A stretch of DNA of 64,000 nucleotides from Thalassotalea sp. 273M-4 (GCF_041410465.1 NZ_CP166961.1:930001-994000); one strand, 5' to 3'. Positions 1 to 9,738 are shown, numbered from the stretch's first letter. Made by a program: numbers and translations. Notes: generated by a model not told the origin, from the sequence alone.

Positions 1-1
1 A

Positions 2-514
2 AGCCTTGTGTCGGCTGTTGTCCTTACTATGGTGTTTGCGGTTGTTGCTTTGTGGGTTGCTATTAACATGTTTTTTAAGCATAAAGAGCGGTCTGAAACA
101 ATCATCAAGACAGAGCGGAGTTGGCATTTAGGTATTCCTTTTGGTATTGGCACTTTATCGGCCTTGATGGGCATTGGTGGCGGAACGTTTAGTGTGCCGA
201 TACTAACCCGCTTAGGTTATAGTGTACATCGCAGTGTCGGTACAGCCGCTTTGTTGGGGTTTTTTATTAGCCTGCCGGCAACATTGGGCTATGTTATTAT
301 GGGCTATTCGAACCCAAGCCTACCTCAGGCAAGTCTAGGTTTTGTCAATGTCTTAGGGGTCATTGCGATTTCACCTCTCATGGTGGTATGTGCCCCTTTA
401 GGGGTGAAAATAGCACATCAATTAACGCAACAACAATTAGCCCGGGTGTTTGCCCTGTTTTTATTGCTTGTCGGTGTCAGAATGCTGTATCGCAGTGTTG
501 AAATATTAATATAA
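2..514 (+). CDS. TauE/SafE-family permease, 5' truncated by window edge
   Basis: This is the C-terminal part of an integral membrane protein of the TauE/SafE (formerly DUF81) family, which exports sulfite, sulfonates or other organic anions. The frame is open from the first bases, so the true start lies upstream of the window. A glycine-rich motif (LSALMGIGGGTFSVPIL) at about residue 50 of the visible part, followed by GTAALLGF, is the family signature that opens the second half of these duplicated-repeat transporters. Several hydrophobic segments follow, ending in FALFLLLVGVRML. The fumarylacetoacetase-family gene starts 19 bases downstream and could be co-transcribed. The substrate cannot be told from sequence. 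Confidence 0.85.
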   Translation, partial: SLVSAVVLTMVFAVVALWVAINMFFKHKERSETIIKTERSWHLGIPFGIGTLSALMGIGGGTFSVPILTRLGYSVHRSVGTAALLGFFISLPATLGYVIMGYSNPSLPQASLGFVNVLGVIAISPLMVVCAPLGVKIAHQLTQQQLARVFALFLLLVGVRMLYRSVEILI

Positions 515-533
515 AAGTAAAGGCCATAGTCTT

Positions 534-1115
534 ATGCAAGTGGGAAAAATTATTTGTATTGGTCGAAACTATCGACAACACATAGAAGAATTAGGCAACG
601 AACTGCCAGATGATATGGTGGTCTTTTTTAAGCCGCCTAGCAGCATGACAGAAACATTAACCGCCTATGCTGATGAGCCTTTGCACTATGAAGCTGAGCT
701 GTGTTTTAAAATAATGGATCAGAAAATTTCAGCGGTTGCGGTGGGGTTAGATTTGACCAAAAGAGCATTGCAAAGCAAATTAAAAGCTCAAGGGCTCCCA
801 TGGGAGCGAGCCAAAGCGTTTGATGGTTCAATACTGTTAAGTGAGTTTGTTGCTCTTGATAAGGTGGATAAAGACTTAACAGTGACCTTAACGATAAATG
901 GACAACTTAGACAGCATGGGCAAGTCAAGCAGATGATTTATCAACCTGAGCAAATTATTGAAGAACTACAATCATTTATTCGCCTTGAAGATGGCGATAT
1001 CATTATGACAGGTACTCCCAAAGGGGTAGGTAAAATCAACTTAGGAGATGTGTTTTTTGCCAGCGTGCGCTTGAATGAAACCGAATTAGTCAGCAAAACT
1101 TGGCAAGCTCAGTAA
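534..1115 (+). CDS. Fumarylacetoacetate hydrolase (FAH) family protein
   Basis: A small soluble enzyme of the FAH superfamily (FAHD1/YcgM-like), which cleaves C-C bonds or decarboxylates acylpyruvates with a divalent metal. It opens with IICIGRNYRQHIEELGNELP. The metal-ligand region HYEAELCFKI at about residues 50-60 and the C-terminal GDIIMTGTPKGVG motif are both typical. At 193 residues it is slightly shorter than usual for this single-domain group. It lies directly behind the permease gene. The exact substrate is not predictable; oxaloacetate or acylpyruvate is likely from the family. Confidence 0.85.
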   Translation: MQVGKIICIGRNYRQHIEELGNELPDDMVVFFKPPSSMTETLTAYADEPLHYEAELCFKIMDQKISAVAVGLDLTKRALQSKLKAQGLPWERAKAFDGSILLSEFVALDKVDKDLTVTLTINGQLRQHGQVKQMIYQPEQIIEELQSFIRLEDGDIIMTGTPKGVGKINLGDVFFASVRLNETELVSKTWQAQ

Positions 1116-1147
1116 GCTTGCCTGCTATATTGCTAACACCAATCCGA

Positions 1148-1480
1148 TTATCCACCAATAAATTTCACTTTAAAGCCTTCTTTTTCCAAGGTGGATTTTA
1201 TAAGTTCACGCTTATCACCTTGAATTTCAATTACTTCATCAATAACTGTGCCGCCAGTACCACAGGTTTGCTTTAACTTTTTGGCCAAAGCTTTTAGCTC
1301 TTTAGGGCCTAAACCTAAGCCACTAATGGTAACCACTCCTTTGCCTTTACGGCCTTTGGTTTCACGACGTACTTTGGCAAAACCATCGGATGGGGTAATG
1401 ACAGGCTCAGGTTTTTCCTCTTTGATACGTCCCTGATCTGTTGAAAAAACCAGTTTGGAAAGTTGATCGTGCATTGTCAT
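1148..1480 (-). CDS. yciH: YciH/SUI1-family translation factor
   Basis: Bacterial homologue of eukaryotic initiation factor 1 (SUI1 domain), which can discriminate against non-canonical initiation complexes. The protein shows the N-terminal SKLVFSTDQGRI segment typical of YciH and the SUI1 core with GRKGKGVVTISGLGL and LKQTCGTGGTV. A longer frame reaches 1543, but the ATG at 1480 has an AAGG box six bases upstream and gives the normal YciH N-terminus, so that start was chosen. It is convergent with the FAH-family gene. Confidence 0.88.
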   Translation of the reverse strand: MTMHDQLSKLVFSTDQGRIKEEKPEPVITPSDGFAKVRRETKGRKGKGVVTISGLGLGPKELKALAKKLKQTCGTGGTVIDEVIEIQGDKRELIKSTLEKEGFKVKFIGG

Positions 1481-1564
1481 AGTCGGCCTTAAATTAGCTT
1501 GAACGAAAATTAATGGGGTTGATATTAGGGTTAACAAAATCAATTATAAAGAAGTTGAGCCGAT

Positions 1565-1592
1565 AAAAAAACCAGTCCTAGGACTGGTTTTA
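1565..1592 (-). terminator. Rho-independent terminator of etfBA
   Basis: A 9-bp perfect stem (AACCAGTCC/GGACTGGTT) with a two-base loop. On the minus strand it is followed by seven T, placed just after the etfA stop. It also separates etfA from yciH. Confidence 0.85.
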
Positions 1593-1612
1593 GGCTTTTA
1601 TAGAAAAATGTA

Positions 1613-2539
1613 TTATAAGCTGGCGTTTAGCTCAGGTAGTGCATCAAATAAATCTGCCACAAGGCCATAATCGGCGACCTGAAAAATAGGGGCGTCAGGA
1701 TCTTTATTTATTGCCACAATGATCTTAGAGTCTTTCATTCCAGCTAAGTGCTGAATGGCGCCAGAAATGCCGACCGCAATGTAAAGGTCTGGGGCAACAA
1801 TCTTCCCGGTTTGGCCAACTTGCATGTCGTTTGAAACAAAACCCGCATCAACGGCGGCACGAGATGCGCCAATTGCTGCCCCAAGTTTGTCAGCAATGCC
1901 TTCAAGCAGTTTAAAGTTGTCACCATTTTGCATACCACGGCCACCTGAAATCACCACGGGGGCTGCACTTAGCTCAGGTCTTTCGGACTCGGTTAACTCG
2001 GCCGATACAAAACTCGAAATCGCCGCGTCATGACTTTGTGACAAGGTGACGATGTCGGCATTGCCATCAAGCTCTACGGCAGCAAAAGCTGTCGCTCTGA
2101 CGGTGATAACCTTTTTACTGTCTAACGACTGTACGGTGGCAATGGCATTGCCTGCGTAAATAGGGCGAACAAAGGTGTCTGCGCTTTCAACCGCAATAAT
2201 GTCAGATATTTGAGCCACATCCAAAAGAGCTGCAACTCGAGGTAAGAAATTCTTACCACAAGTCGTCGAAGGGGTCAGAATGTGACTATAATCGGCTGCT
2301 AAATCAACAACCAACTGGCTAATGTTTTCAGCCAGTTGGTGCTCGTAACTTGGATTATCCGCTACCAATACGCGCTTAATGGAATGTGCCTTTCTAGCTT
2401 GCGCTACCACATCGCTACACTGACTTCCTGCGATTAATAAATCAATTTCGTGACCAATTTGAGTGGCAGCGGTAATGGTTTTTAACGTTTCTGCTTTTAA
2501 AGTTTTATTATCATGTTCTGCAATAACTAAAATAGACAT
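1613..2539 (-). CDS. etfA: Electron transfer flavoprotein subunit alpha
   Basis: FAD-binding alpha subunit of the electron transfer flavoprotein, which takes electrons from acyl-CoA and other flavin dehydrogenases and passes them to ETF-ubiquinone oxidoreductase. The N-terminal domain starts [10 protein letters not shown]. The C-terminal FAD domain carries [45 protein letters not shown] and the closing [20 protein letters not shown], all standard ETF-alpha motifs. 308 residues is the normal length. Its start codon overlaps the etfB stop (TAATG), so the two subunits are translationally coupled. Confidence 0.97.
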   Translation of the reverse strand: MSILVIAEHDNKTLKAETLKTITAATQIGHEIDLLIAGSQCSDVVAQARKAHSIKRVLVADNPSYEHQLAENISQLVVDLAADYSHILTPSTTCGKNFLPRVAALLDVAQISDIIAVESADTFVRPIYAGNAIATVQSLDSKKVITVRATAFAAVELDGNADIVTLSQSHDAAISSFVSAELTESERPELSAAPVVISGGRGMQNGDNFKLLEGIADKLGAAIGASRAAVDAGFVSNDMQVGQTGKIVAPDLYIAVGISGAIQHLAGMKDSKIIVAINKDPDAPIFQVADYGLVADLFDALPELNASL

Positions 2540-3288
2540 TAGATCACCTTCGCTTCATTTTTTAGTTTTTCAACAAGTTCGGCTACGGACTCAACAATTA
2601 CGCCAGCTTCTCGCTCAGGAGGAGGGGTTACTTTGAGCAATACTGAACGTGGCGTTAGGTCTATATCAAAGTCTGTTGCGGCTCTTACGGTTAATGGTTT
2701 ACGTTTTGCTTTCATAATATTGGGCAAGGATGCGTAGCGAGGTTCGTTTAAGCGCAGATCGGTAGTGATAATAGCGGGTAAGGATAAACTTAGCGTTTGT
2801 AAGCCACCGTCAACTTCACGAGTGACTTCGACTTTATCGTCGACAACATCTACTTTTGACGCAAAGGTGCCTTGTGGCATCTGGGTTAATGCCGCCAGCA
2901 TTTGTCCCGTTTGATTATTATCTGAGTCAATCGACTGTTTGCCTAAAATGACCAGTTTTGGTTGTTCTTGGTCGACGATTTTTTGCAATAATTTGGCGAC
3001 ATGAATGGAATCCAGTTGCGCATCTGTTTCAACATGAATCGCCCGATCAGCACCCAAAGCAAGTGCCGTTCTTAGTTGTTCTTGACAGGCTTTACTACCA
3101 ATTGACACCGCTACGATTTCGCTGGCTTTGCCACTTTCTTTCAGTCTTACCGCTTCTTCTACAGCAATCTCGCAAAATGGATTAATGGCCATTTTTACAT
3201 TGGTTAAGTCAACATCAGAATGATCGGGTTTAACCCGAGCTTTCACGTTGTAGTCAATTACGCGTTTGAGCGGAACAAGTATTTTCAT
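2539..3288 (-). CDS. etfB: Electron transfer flavoprotein subunit beta
   Basis: AMP-binding beta subunit of the electron transfer flavoprotein. It begins [16 protein letters not shown], contains [16 protein letters not shown] and the signature [20 protein letters not shown], and ends after the recognition-loop region [19 protein letters not shown]. 249 residues matches the family. First gene of an etfBA operon transcribed away from the ETF-QO gene, so donor and acceptor proteins share one intergenic control region of 285 bases. Confidence 0.97.
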   Translation of the reverse strand: MKILVPLKRVIDYNVKARVKPDHSDVDLTNVKMAINPFCEIAVEEAVRLKESGKASEIVAVSIGSKACQEQLRTALALGADRAIHVETDAQLDSIHVAKLLQKIVDQEQPKLVILGKQSIDSDNNQTGQMLAALTQMPQGTFASKVDVVDDKVEVTREVDGGLQTLSLSLPAIITTDLRLNEPRYASLPNIMKAKRKPLTVRAATDFDIDLTPRSVLLKVTPPPEREAGVIVESVAELVEKLKNEAKVI

Positions 3289-3367
3289 AACAACCCCTAA
3301 TTGATTATTTTTATTGTAATTATCGATATATCGTTAGATTGACATCTTAGTTCTTTTTTAGTAAAAG

Positions 3368-3383
3368 TTAAACAAGTGTTTAA
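3368..3383. promoter_or_regulatory. Candidate operator palindrome between etfBA and ETF-QO gene
   Basis: TTAAACAAGTGTTTAA is a 16-base palindrome with 14 symmetric positions, centrally placed between the divergent etfB and ETF-QO genes. Fatty-acid regulators of Alteromonadales such as PsrA are known to control etf genes and use AAAC/GTTT-type half sites. Assignment to PsrA is inference; it could also be a chance AT-rich palindrome. Confidence 0.35.
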
Positions 3384-3573
3384 ATCTTTCGTTTTAAGTG
3401 AGTGCTGGCTAACGCTCGTTAGTGAAAGAGATTAATTACATCGCAATAACAAATCAATAACAATTTTAAGTTTGGTATTTATAGCCTAAAGGCCGACCGA
3501 GTGACGGCATCTAAGCGAGTATCCATTTTTGCTCCTTAGTGACGTTTAAAATATAACAAGATAGGGGAAGGGT

Positions 3574-5223
3574 GTGGAACGAGAATCGATGGAATTTGAT
3601 GTGGTGATTGTTGGCGCTGGTCCTGCTGGACTTTCCACCGCCTGCAAATTAATGCAACTGGCACAACAAAATGAACAGGAACTGTTGGTTTGTGTTGTTG
3701 AAAAAGGCTCTGAGGTTGGCGCTCATATTTTGTCTGGGGCTGTACTTGAACCCAAAGCACTCGATGAATTATTTCCCGATTGGCAAGACCGTGGCGCCCC
3801 TCTTAATACTCCCGTCACTGCCGATCAGATGGTGTATTTAACCAATGCACAAAAATCCATTACCTTGCCCAATTTTTGCGTGCCCAAAACCATGCATAAC
3901 CAAGGAAATTATATTGTCTCGATGGGTAATGTTTGTCGCTGGTTAGCCGAACAAGCTGAAAGCATGGGGGTTGAAATATTTCCAGGCTTTGCTGCGCAAG
4001 AGGTGATCATCGAAGACAATAAAGTGGCTGGTATTATTACCGGTGATATGGGCTTAGACAAACATGGCCAAGCCAAAGATTCCTATATGCCAGGGATGGA
4101 ATTAAGAGCTAAATATACGGTGTTTGCTGAAGGCTGTCGTGGCCATCTAGGCAAAGAACTCATCAGCCACTTTGACCTTGATAAAGGCAAGTCTGTGCAG
4201 CACTATGGCATAGGCTTTAAAGAAATCTGGGATATTGACCCCAGCCTGCATCAACCAGGTTTGGTTGTCCACACCGCTGGTTGGCCATTAACCCAAGGTA
4301 CAACGGGAGGCGGTTATCTTTATCATGCCGAAAATAATCAGGTATTTGTGGGCTTAATTGTTGATTTAAATTACAGCAATCCGCATTTAAGTCCGTTTGA
4401 TGAATTTCAAAGAATGAAACACCACCCAGCAATTGCTCAATACTTAACCGGTGGTAAGCGGGTATCGTATGGGGCCAGAGCGTTAACCAAAGGGGGCTAT
4501 CATTCGCTACCTAAGATGACCATGCCTGGTGGGCTACTAATTGGTTGTGATGCCGGCACGGTTAATTTCGCCAAAATAAAAGGTAACCATACGGCAATGA
4601 AATCTGGCTTGTTAGCCGCTGAAACAGTATATGAAGCGCTTTCTAAAGGGGATCCCGGTGGGCAAGAACTTACTCAGTTTAGTGACCGGTTCGAAAATTC
4701 TTGGCTTTATCATGAACTTTATAATAGTCGTAACTTTGGCCCAGCGATTCACCAACTTGGTACTTTATTAGGAGGTGTATATAACACCCTTGATCAAAAC
4801 CTGTTTAACGGCAATCTACCGTTTAATTTTAAGGATGAACATGCCGATCATCTGCAACTCAAAGAAGCTAAGGATGCCGATAAAATTGCCTATTCTAAAC
4901 CAGATGGGATTTTAAGTTTTGATCGACTAAGTTCGGTATTTTTATCCAATACCAACCATGAAGAAGAGCAACCATGTCATTTAAAATTGAAGGATAAAAA
5001 CATCCCGATCACGGTTAATTTAGCTAAATATGATGAGCCTGCTCAGCGCTACTGCCCGGCCGGGGTCTATGAAATCACTAGGTCAGAGGCTGGCGATGCA
5101 AGCTTAATCATCAACGCACAGAACTGTATTCACTGTAAAACCTGTGATATTAAAGACCCAAGCCAAAATATCACATGGGTAGCCCCTGAAGGTGCTGGTG
5201 GTCCTAACTACCCCAATATGTAG
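3574..5223 (+). CDS. Electron transfer flavoprotein-ubiquinone oxidoreductase (ETF-QO)
   Basis: Membrane-associated flavo-iron-sulfur enzyme that oxidises reduced ETF and reduces ubiquinone, the last step feeding beta-oxidation electrons into the respiratory chain. The GTG start has a strong AGGGGAAGG box and gives the conserved N-terminus MERESMEFDVVIVGAGPAGL with the FAD dinucleotide motif. GSEVGAHILSGAVLEPKALD follows near residue 50. The C-terminus has the 4Fe-4S motif CIHCKTCDIKDP plus the earlier cysteine in RYCPAGVYE. 549 residues is normal. Divergent from etfBA, its electron donor. Confidence 0.96.
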   Translation: MERESMEFDVVIVGAGPAGLSTACKLMQLAQQNEQELLVCVVEKGSEVGAHILSGAVLEPKALDELFPDWQDRGAPLNTPVTADQMVYLTNAQKSITLPNFCVPKTMHNQGNYIVSMGNVCRWLAEQAESMGVEIFPGFAAQEVIIEDNKVAGIITGDMGLDKHGQAKDSYMPGMELRAKYTVFAEGCRGHLGKELISHFDLDKGKSVQHYGIGFKEIWDIDPSLHQPGLVVHTAGWPLTQGTTGGGYLYHAENNQVFVGLIVDLNYSNPHLSPFDEFQRMKHHPAIAQYLTGGKRVSYGARALTKGGYHSLPKMTMPGGLLIGCDAGTVNFAKIKGNHTAMKSGLLAAETVYEALSKGDPGGQELTQFSDRFENSWLYHELYNSRNFGPAIHQLGTLLGGVYNTLDQNLFNGNLPFNFKDEHADHLQLKEAKDADKIAYSKPDGILSFDRLSSVFLSNTNHEEEQPCHLKLKDKNIPITVNLAKYDEPAQRYCPAGVYEITRSEAGDASLIINAQNCIHCKTCDIKDPSQNITWVAPEGAGGPNYPNM

Positions 5224-5484
5224 TTGCTAGCTTTATTTCAGGGGAGAGAAAAAGCCATAAAGAGAGTGTTGTCTTGGTTATTTCGAGGTTGCACAAAGGC
5301 GTCGCAGAGGACGGTAGAGTCCTCTGTTGTGCATATCTGTTGTGCGTAAATGACCAGCAATGTGGTGCAAAAAAGGTTTGGCAGATTGAAAGGCTGTTAC
5401 AAAGTCGTGACACATTATGCATTTTCATTGCATTAAAATTTAGCTATAAAATTAGTAACCCAGTTTAAATAAGAATAAAAAACA

Positions 5485-5622
5485 GTGAATTCAACCGACT
5501 TAAACCGCATAAATATCCTTGCCAACAAGCTTATTGACGGCACCATCAATGCCGAAGAAGAACAAGAGTTTGTTTATTTATATAGCCTATATAATTCGTC
5601 AAACCAATCGAAAAACGATTAA
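5485..5622 (+). CDS. Small protein, 45 residues, unknown
   Basis: A GTG-started reading frame encodes a short acidic protein with the segment NKLIDGTINAEEEQEFVYLY. That resembles the N-terminal helix of anti-sigma/FecR-type proteins (a 'dG.l..ee...f' pattern), but the match is weak. There is no strong ribosome binding site. It lies alone between the ETF-QO gene and pdxH. The protein-like composition supports coding; function unknown. Confidence 0.35.
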   Translation: MNSTDLNRINILANKLIDGTINAEEEQEFVYLYSLYNSSNQSKND

Positions 5623-5646
5623 TCCTCTGGTGTTGAAAAGCTAAAA

Positions 5647-6300
5647 CTACGGATTTAGATGGAAAATATTCCAGTTATCACCCTGCTTTTCAAAACAGAC
5701 TCTATCGTGTAGTCGACTTGCGCGCCCTTGCCAAAATTCAATGTAATGTGGCACGACTCGATAGCCGCCCCAAAACTCAGGTAACGGAACTTGTTGACCT
5801 TTAAACTGTTCGGTGAAGCGGGTAACACGTTGTTTGAGCTCATCAGGGTGTGACAGTTTTTGGCTTTGTTTTGATGCCCAAGCGCCAATTTGAGAACCAC
5901 GGTCACGAGAGTGAAAATATTGTTCAGATTCTTGACTTGATACCTTTTCGACTCGTCCTTCTATTCGCACTTGACGTTGTAAAACCCCCCAGTGAAATAA
6001 TAACGCAACGTGTTGGTTTTCTTTTATTTCATGACTCTTTCTGCTGTTATAGTTGGTGTAAAATACAAAACCATTTTGGTCGAAAGACTTTAATAATACC
6101 ATGCGTGATGATGGTTGGCCTTGCTCGTTACAGGTGCTAACCGACATCGCTTCAGGTAAGAGTACCCCTGACTTTTCAGCCTCGCTAAACCAGGTTTGAA
6201 ATAAACCAAAAGGGGAGTCGGTCGGTTTTATCTCTGGTAATGGCAATGCTACGCCCTGTCCAAAAGTGAGTAAACAACGCAGTTTTTCAAGAAATGTCAT
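5647..6300 (-). CDS. pdxH: Pyridoxine/pyridoxamine 5'-phosphate oxidase
   Basis: FMN enzyme that oxidises pyridoxine or pyridoxamine 5'-phosphate to pyridoxal 5'-phosphate. Recognised by the FMN-binding segment SSRMVLLKSFDQNGFVFYTN, then NSRKSHEIKEN, the region SRDRGSQIGAWASKQS and the C-terminal FWGGYRVVPHYIEFWQGRASRLHDR with the substrate-binding Arg/His. The frame extends upstream to 6342, but the ATG at 6300 gives the more natural N-terminus; the ribosome binding site is weak for either choice. Confidence 0.94.
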   Translation of the reverse strand: MTFLEKLRCLLTFGQGVALPLPEIKPTDSPFGLFQTWFSEAEKSGVLLPEAMSVSTCNEQGQPSSRMVLLKSFDQNGFVFYTNYNSRKSHEIKENQHVALLFHWGVLQRQVRIEGRVEKVSSQESEQYFHSRDRGSQIGAWASKQSQKLSHPDELKQRVTRFTEQFKGQQVPLPEFWGGYRVVPHYIEFWQGRASRLHDRVCFEKQGDNWNIFHLNP

Positions 6301-6342
6301 AGTGAGTTTCAATCCGATATTTTTAATGCATTGTATCAGCAA

Positions 6343-6707
6343 ATGTTTTTCAGAGAAATCTGAGACCTTAAAATCTCTTCACAATGCTGAGTTAAATCAA
6401 TATTAGTACGAGCAGGGCAAGTAAAAAGTTTGCCAGAAGGTACTGGTTTTATGCCAAATACCATTTGGGAATACCTTGCGTTGCACGATGTTTATTACAA
6501 GTGTGCGCTCGCAGGGCATAGGTTAAACAAACCTATTTTATATTTAAGTCGCTCATTCTAGAAATAAAAATTAACAATTTAGCAAAATCGCTCTGGGCAA
6601 AACTAAGCGATTACTGATAAAGTAAAATTTACAATAATGCCGACTGTATTGACGTTTGGTATTGATAATAAAAGGGATTAACTCTCAAGCATCGTTAAGG
6701 TTATTTT
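6343..6707. other. Intergenic gap, no gene recognised
   Basis: 365 bases between divergent pdxH and the M16 peptidase gene. It is AT-rich with a small imperfect hairpin near 6520-6540. I see no convincing reading frame or RNA. The promoters of both flanking genes must lie here. Confidence 0.5.
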
Positions 6708-9482
6708 ATGAAACATTTCAAACCGGCCATGATCAGCGCCTTTACCGGTGTTGTTGTTGCCATTTCTGGTTGCACAATCACCTCACAAAATATGAATGAA
6801 GCAATCTCCTCTGCGCAGGTCATTACGAAATCAGATACCATGGTGAGAACCATCGAAGGCATTGAAGAACATCAACTAGGGAATGGTCTAAAAGTGTTGC
6901 TTTTTGAAGATGCATCTCAACCGAAAACCTTGGTAAACATTACCTATCGAGTGGGCTCGGTCCATGAGAACTATGGTGAAACGGGGATGGCGCACCTACT
7001 AGAGCATATGTTGTTTAAGGGCTCAGAAAATTACCCTGATATTAATACCGAATTTAAAAAGCGTGGGATGGCCACTAATGCGACGACCTGGCTTGATCGC
7101 ACCAACTACTTTGAAGTGTTTGATGCCAATGAAGAAACCCTAGCATGGGCTCTAGGAATGGAAGCGGATAGGATGATTAACGCAACTTTCACTAAAGCGC
7201 AACTCGACAGTGAAATGACCGTGGTTCGTAATGAAATGGAACGAGGTGAAAATTCACCTACTCGCATGCTGTTAAGTCGAATGTTTTCTTTGTCTTATTT
7301 GTGGCACAACTATGGTAACTCGACGATAGGAGCTCGCTCTGATGTCGAAAACTTTCCATTTGAGCGCCTACGTCAATTTTATAAAAACCATTATCGTCCT
7401 GATAACGCGGTTTTGATGGTGGCAGGTCGCTTTGATAAAGAACAAACCCTTGAACTTATTCAACAAGAGTTTGGCAAAATCCGTCAACCAAGTGCGCCAC
7501 TGCAACCATTATACACGCAAGAGCCAACCCAAGATGGTGAGCGTATCGTTAATTTGCGCCGAACAGGAGAATTGCCTTTTGTTGGGCTGGCTTATCATGT
7601 GCCTTCAGGATTGCATCCGGATGCTGCTGCCGTTAGCTTACTCGAAGAAATTTTAGGCGATTACACTCGTGGTCGTTTACAAAAACAATTGGTTGAACCT
7701 GGATTAGCCACAGGCGCCAGTAGTTTTACCTTTTTATTGAAAGACTCTTCGCAATTTATTTTTCTGGTCCAAGGTGAAAAAGGTGTTGATAGCACTCAGA
7801 TGGAAGCCAAGCTATTGGAAATCGCTGAACAAATTAAAGCCAACCCGATCACCGCAGAAGAGCTAAATAGAGCAAAACTTAAACTCGCTAAGCAAGCAGA
7901 ACAAGCGATGCGAGATGTGACTGGTATTGGCATGGAGTTGTCAGAATATATCGCTAAAGGCGATTACCGTTATGCATTTTACTTTCGTGATTTAATCGCC
8001 AAAACCACGCTTGAACAAGTACAACAAGCAGCTGAAAAATACCTAGTCAAAAGTAACCGCACTCTAGGTCGCTTTATCCCAACCACCGATCCCCAAAGAG
8101 CGGAGATCCCCAAAGCCCCAGATGTTCAAGAGTTGCTAAAAGACTATAAAGGTCAAGCCGTTGTAGCGCAAGGCGAAGTCTATGACAATACAGTTGCCAA
8201 CATTAACAACCGTTTGGTGCAAACAACCTGGCCTGAAGGTACCAAGCTAAACGTTTATCCGAAAAAATTGCGGGGTGATGAAGTCGTGATCACGATGAAT
8301 TTCCCTGCAGGTAATGCTCAGCAGTTAGCAGGGCACTCAAGTGCCATATCGATGGTTGGTAGCATGCTAAAATTGGGCAATGAAAAGTACTCTAAAGAAG
8401 CGATAGCAACCCAATTTGATCAGTTAAAGTCTTCAGTCAATATTTCTACATCGTTGGGGATGAGCAACGTTTCAATCACCACAGATAAAGAAAATTTGAA
8501 CGATACCATTAACTTTTTAGGTGAGTTACTGGCCAATCCTACATTCCCTGAAACCGAGCTTGAAGTGTTAAAACGTTCAGCGATTGCTGATGTTGAAAGC
8601 CAACGCGCAGATCCTCGAGCCATCGCTTCGAATAGTTTTCGCAAAGCTTTGTATGACTACCCTAAAGGCCATCCAAAGGCTTATCGAAGTTTAGAGCAGC
8701 GCATAGACGATCTGAAAAGCATTACCTCTGAACAATTAAGTGCTTTGTATCAACAGCAGTTTTCAATAAAACAAGGTCATATTACCGTGGTCGGTGATGT
8801 TGATAGTCAGCAAATTTCAGACTTATTAAGGGCCAATTTAAAAGCTTATAACCAAGATACGGCTTATCAATACATGCCAATGGCATTAAAAGATAAATCG
8901 GGTCTGGTGATCAGTACCGAAACGCCGGATAAAGCCAATGCCCAGCTTTATGTTATCAATCCGATTATGATGGATGTCAAACACCCCGATTATTTAGCCT
9001 TAAGAATTGCTAATGACATTTTTGGTGGCGATGCATTTACCTCGCGTATCGGTGCTCGAATACGCGTAAAAGAGGGATACAGTTATTCTGTTGGTGCCGG
9101 TATGCAGGTCAGTGTTAAAGATAAACAAGGGTTGTTTTATGCCGTCGCCATAGCGGCACCAGAGAATATGGATGCGGTAATTTCGGCTTTTAAAGAAGAG
9201 GTTGATAAAGTAAAAAGCCAAGGTTTTAACCAAGAAGAGTTAGATACCGCAATTACTGGGTTTATCAGTCAGCGCACTCGCGCTTGGGCAAGTGATAAGC
9301 GTATTGCTTCTGTTATTAATAACGCCAGTTCGGATGCTCTACCACTGAGCTATTATCAACAGCAATTAAATGATGTGCAGCAGTTAACACTTGAGGATGT
9401 GAATCAAGCTTTCAACAAGTATATTGGTCAAATGGATTTCAATATATTTAAAGCAGGTGACTTTGCAAGCGTTGAGAAATAG
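6708..9482 (+). CDS. M16-family (pitrilysin-like) metallopeptidase, lipoprotein
   Basis: Large periplasmic zinc peptidase with two M16 halves. Residues 1-22 form a signal peptide ending in the lipobox VVAISGC, so it should be lipid-anchored. The inverted zinc motif HLLEH lies in MAHLLEHMLFKGSENYP at about residue 97, and the distal glutamate in VVRNEMERGENSP at about residue 177, so the N-terminal half is catalytically complete. The second half (from about residue 500) lacks the zinc motif, as is normal. 924 residues fits the two-domain PqqL-like group. It stands alone, followed by a terminator. Its substrate is unknown. Confidence 0.93.
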   Translation: MKHFKPAMISAFTGVVVAISGCTITSQNMNEAISSAQVITKSDTMVRTIEGIEEHQLGNGLKVLLFEDASQPKTLVNITYRVGSVHENYGETGMAHLLEHMLFKGSENYPDINTEFKKRGMATNATTWLDRTNYFEVFDANEETLAWALGMEADRMINATFTKAQLDSEMTVVRNEMERGENSPTRMLLSRMFSLSYLWHNYGNSTIGARSDVENFPFERLRQFYKNHYRPDNAVLMVAGRFDKEQTLELIQQEFGKIRQPSAPLQPLYTQEPTQDGERIVNLRRTGELPFVGLAYHVPSGLHPDAAAVSLLEEILGDYTRGRLQKQLVEPGLATGASSFTFLLKDSSQFIFLVQGEKGVDSTQMEAKLLEIAEQIKANPITAEELNRAKLKLAKQAEQAMRDVTGIGMELSEYIAKGDYRYAFYFRDLIAKTTLEQVQQAAEKYLVKSNRTLGRFIPTTDPQRAEIPKAPDVQELLKDYKGQAVVAQGEVYDNTVANINNRLVQTTWPEGTKLNVYPKKLRGDEVVITMNFPAGNAQQLAGHSSAISMVGSMLKLGNEKYSKEAIATQFDQLKSSVNISTSLGMSNVSITTDKENLNDTINFLGELLANPTFPETELEVLKRSAIADVESQRADPRAIASNSFRKALYDYPKGHPKAYRSLEQRIDDLKSITSEQLSALYQQQFSIKQGHITVVGDVDSQQISDLLRANLKAYNQDTAYQYMPMALKDKSGLVISTETPDKANAQLYVINPIMMDVKHPDYLALRIANDIFGGDAFTSRIGARIRVKEGYSYSVGAGMQVSVKDKQGLFYAVAIAAPENMDAVISAFKEEVDKVKSQGFNQEELDTAITGFISQRTRAWASDKRIASVINNASSDALPLSYYQQQLNDVQQLTLEDVNQAFNKYIGQMDFNIFKAGDFASVEK

Positions 9483-9506
9483 CTATAACCCCCGCTATTT
9501 GAGATT

Positions 9507-9534
9507 AAAAATGCCGCATTAGCGGCATTTTTTT
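9507..9534 (+). terminator. Rho-independent terminator after M16 peptidase gene
   Basis: Stem AAAATGCCGC/GCGGCATTTT with a four-base loop, followed by a T run. It starts about 25 bases after the stop codon. Confidence 0.88.
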
Positions 9535-9583
9535 AGCATGAGCTGTTGCCATAGAGGCGCTTAAGGGCGTTGCAAGTGGTTAA

Positions 9584-9738
9584 CAACTCGCTCAGCAACT
9601 CAACTAAGCAATCAAACTAAGCTGTTCAACTAAGTAATCAATCTACGTAATTCAGCTTAGCAATGTATCTAAGCAATTCAGCTCAGCAACTCAACTAAGT
9701 AATCAATCTAAGCAATCAATCTAAGCAATGTATCTAAG
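9584..9738. repeat. Degenerate 13-bp tandem repeat, about 12 copies
   Basis: Eleven consecutive 13-base units preceded by one 12-base unit, all close to CAATCAATCTAAG or CAACTCAACTAAG; nearly every unit ends in CTAAG or CTCAG. Copies differ by one to five substitutions but keep length exactly, so this is an aged minisatellite. It fills the gap between the terminator of the M16 gene and the 3' end of the convergent EAL-protein gene. No frame runs through it. Confidence 0.9.

Noticed and set aside
5274..5468. Plus-strand frame of 64 residues after the ETF-QO gene
   Set aside because: Overlaps an equally long frame on the other strand, has no ribosome binding site, and its Cys/Val-rich composition is not protein-like.
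9584..9738. CRISPR-like array
   Set aside because: Units are contiguous 13-mers with no spacers and there are no cas genes; it is a minisatellite.
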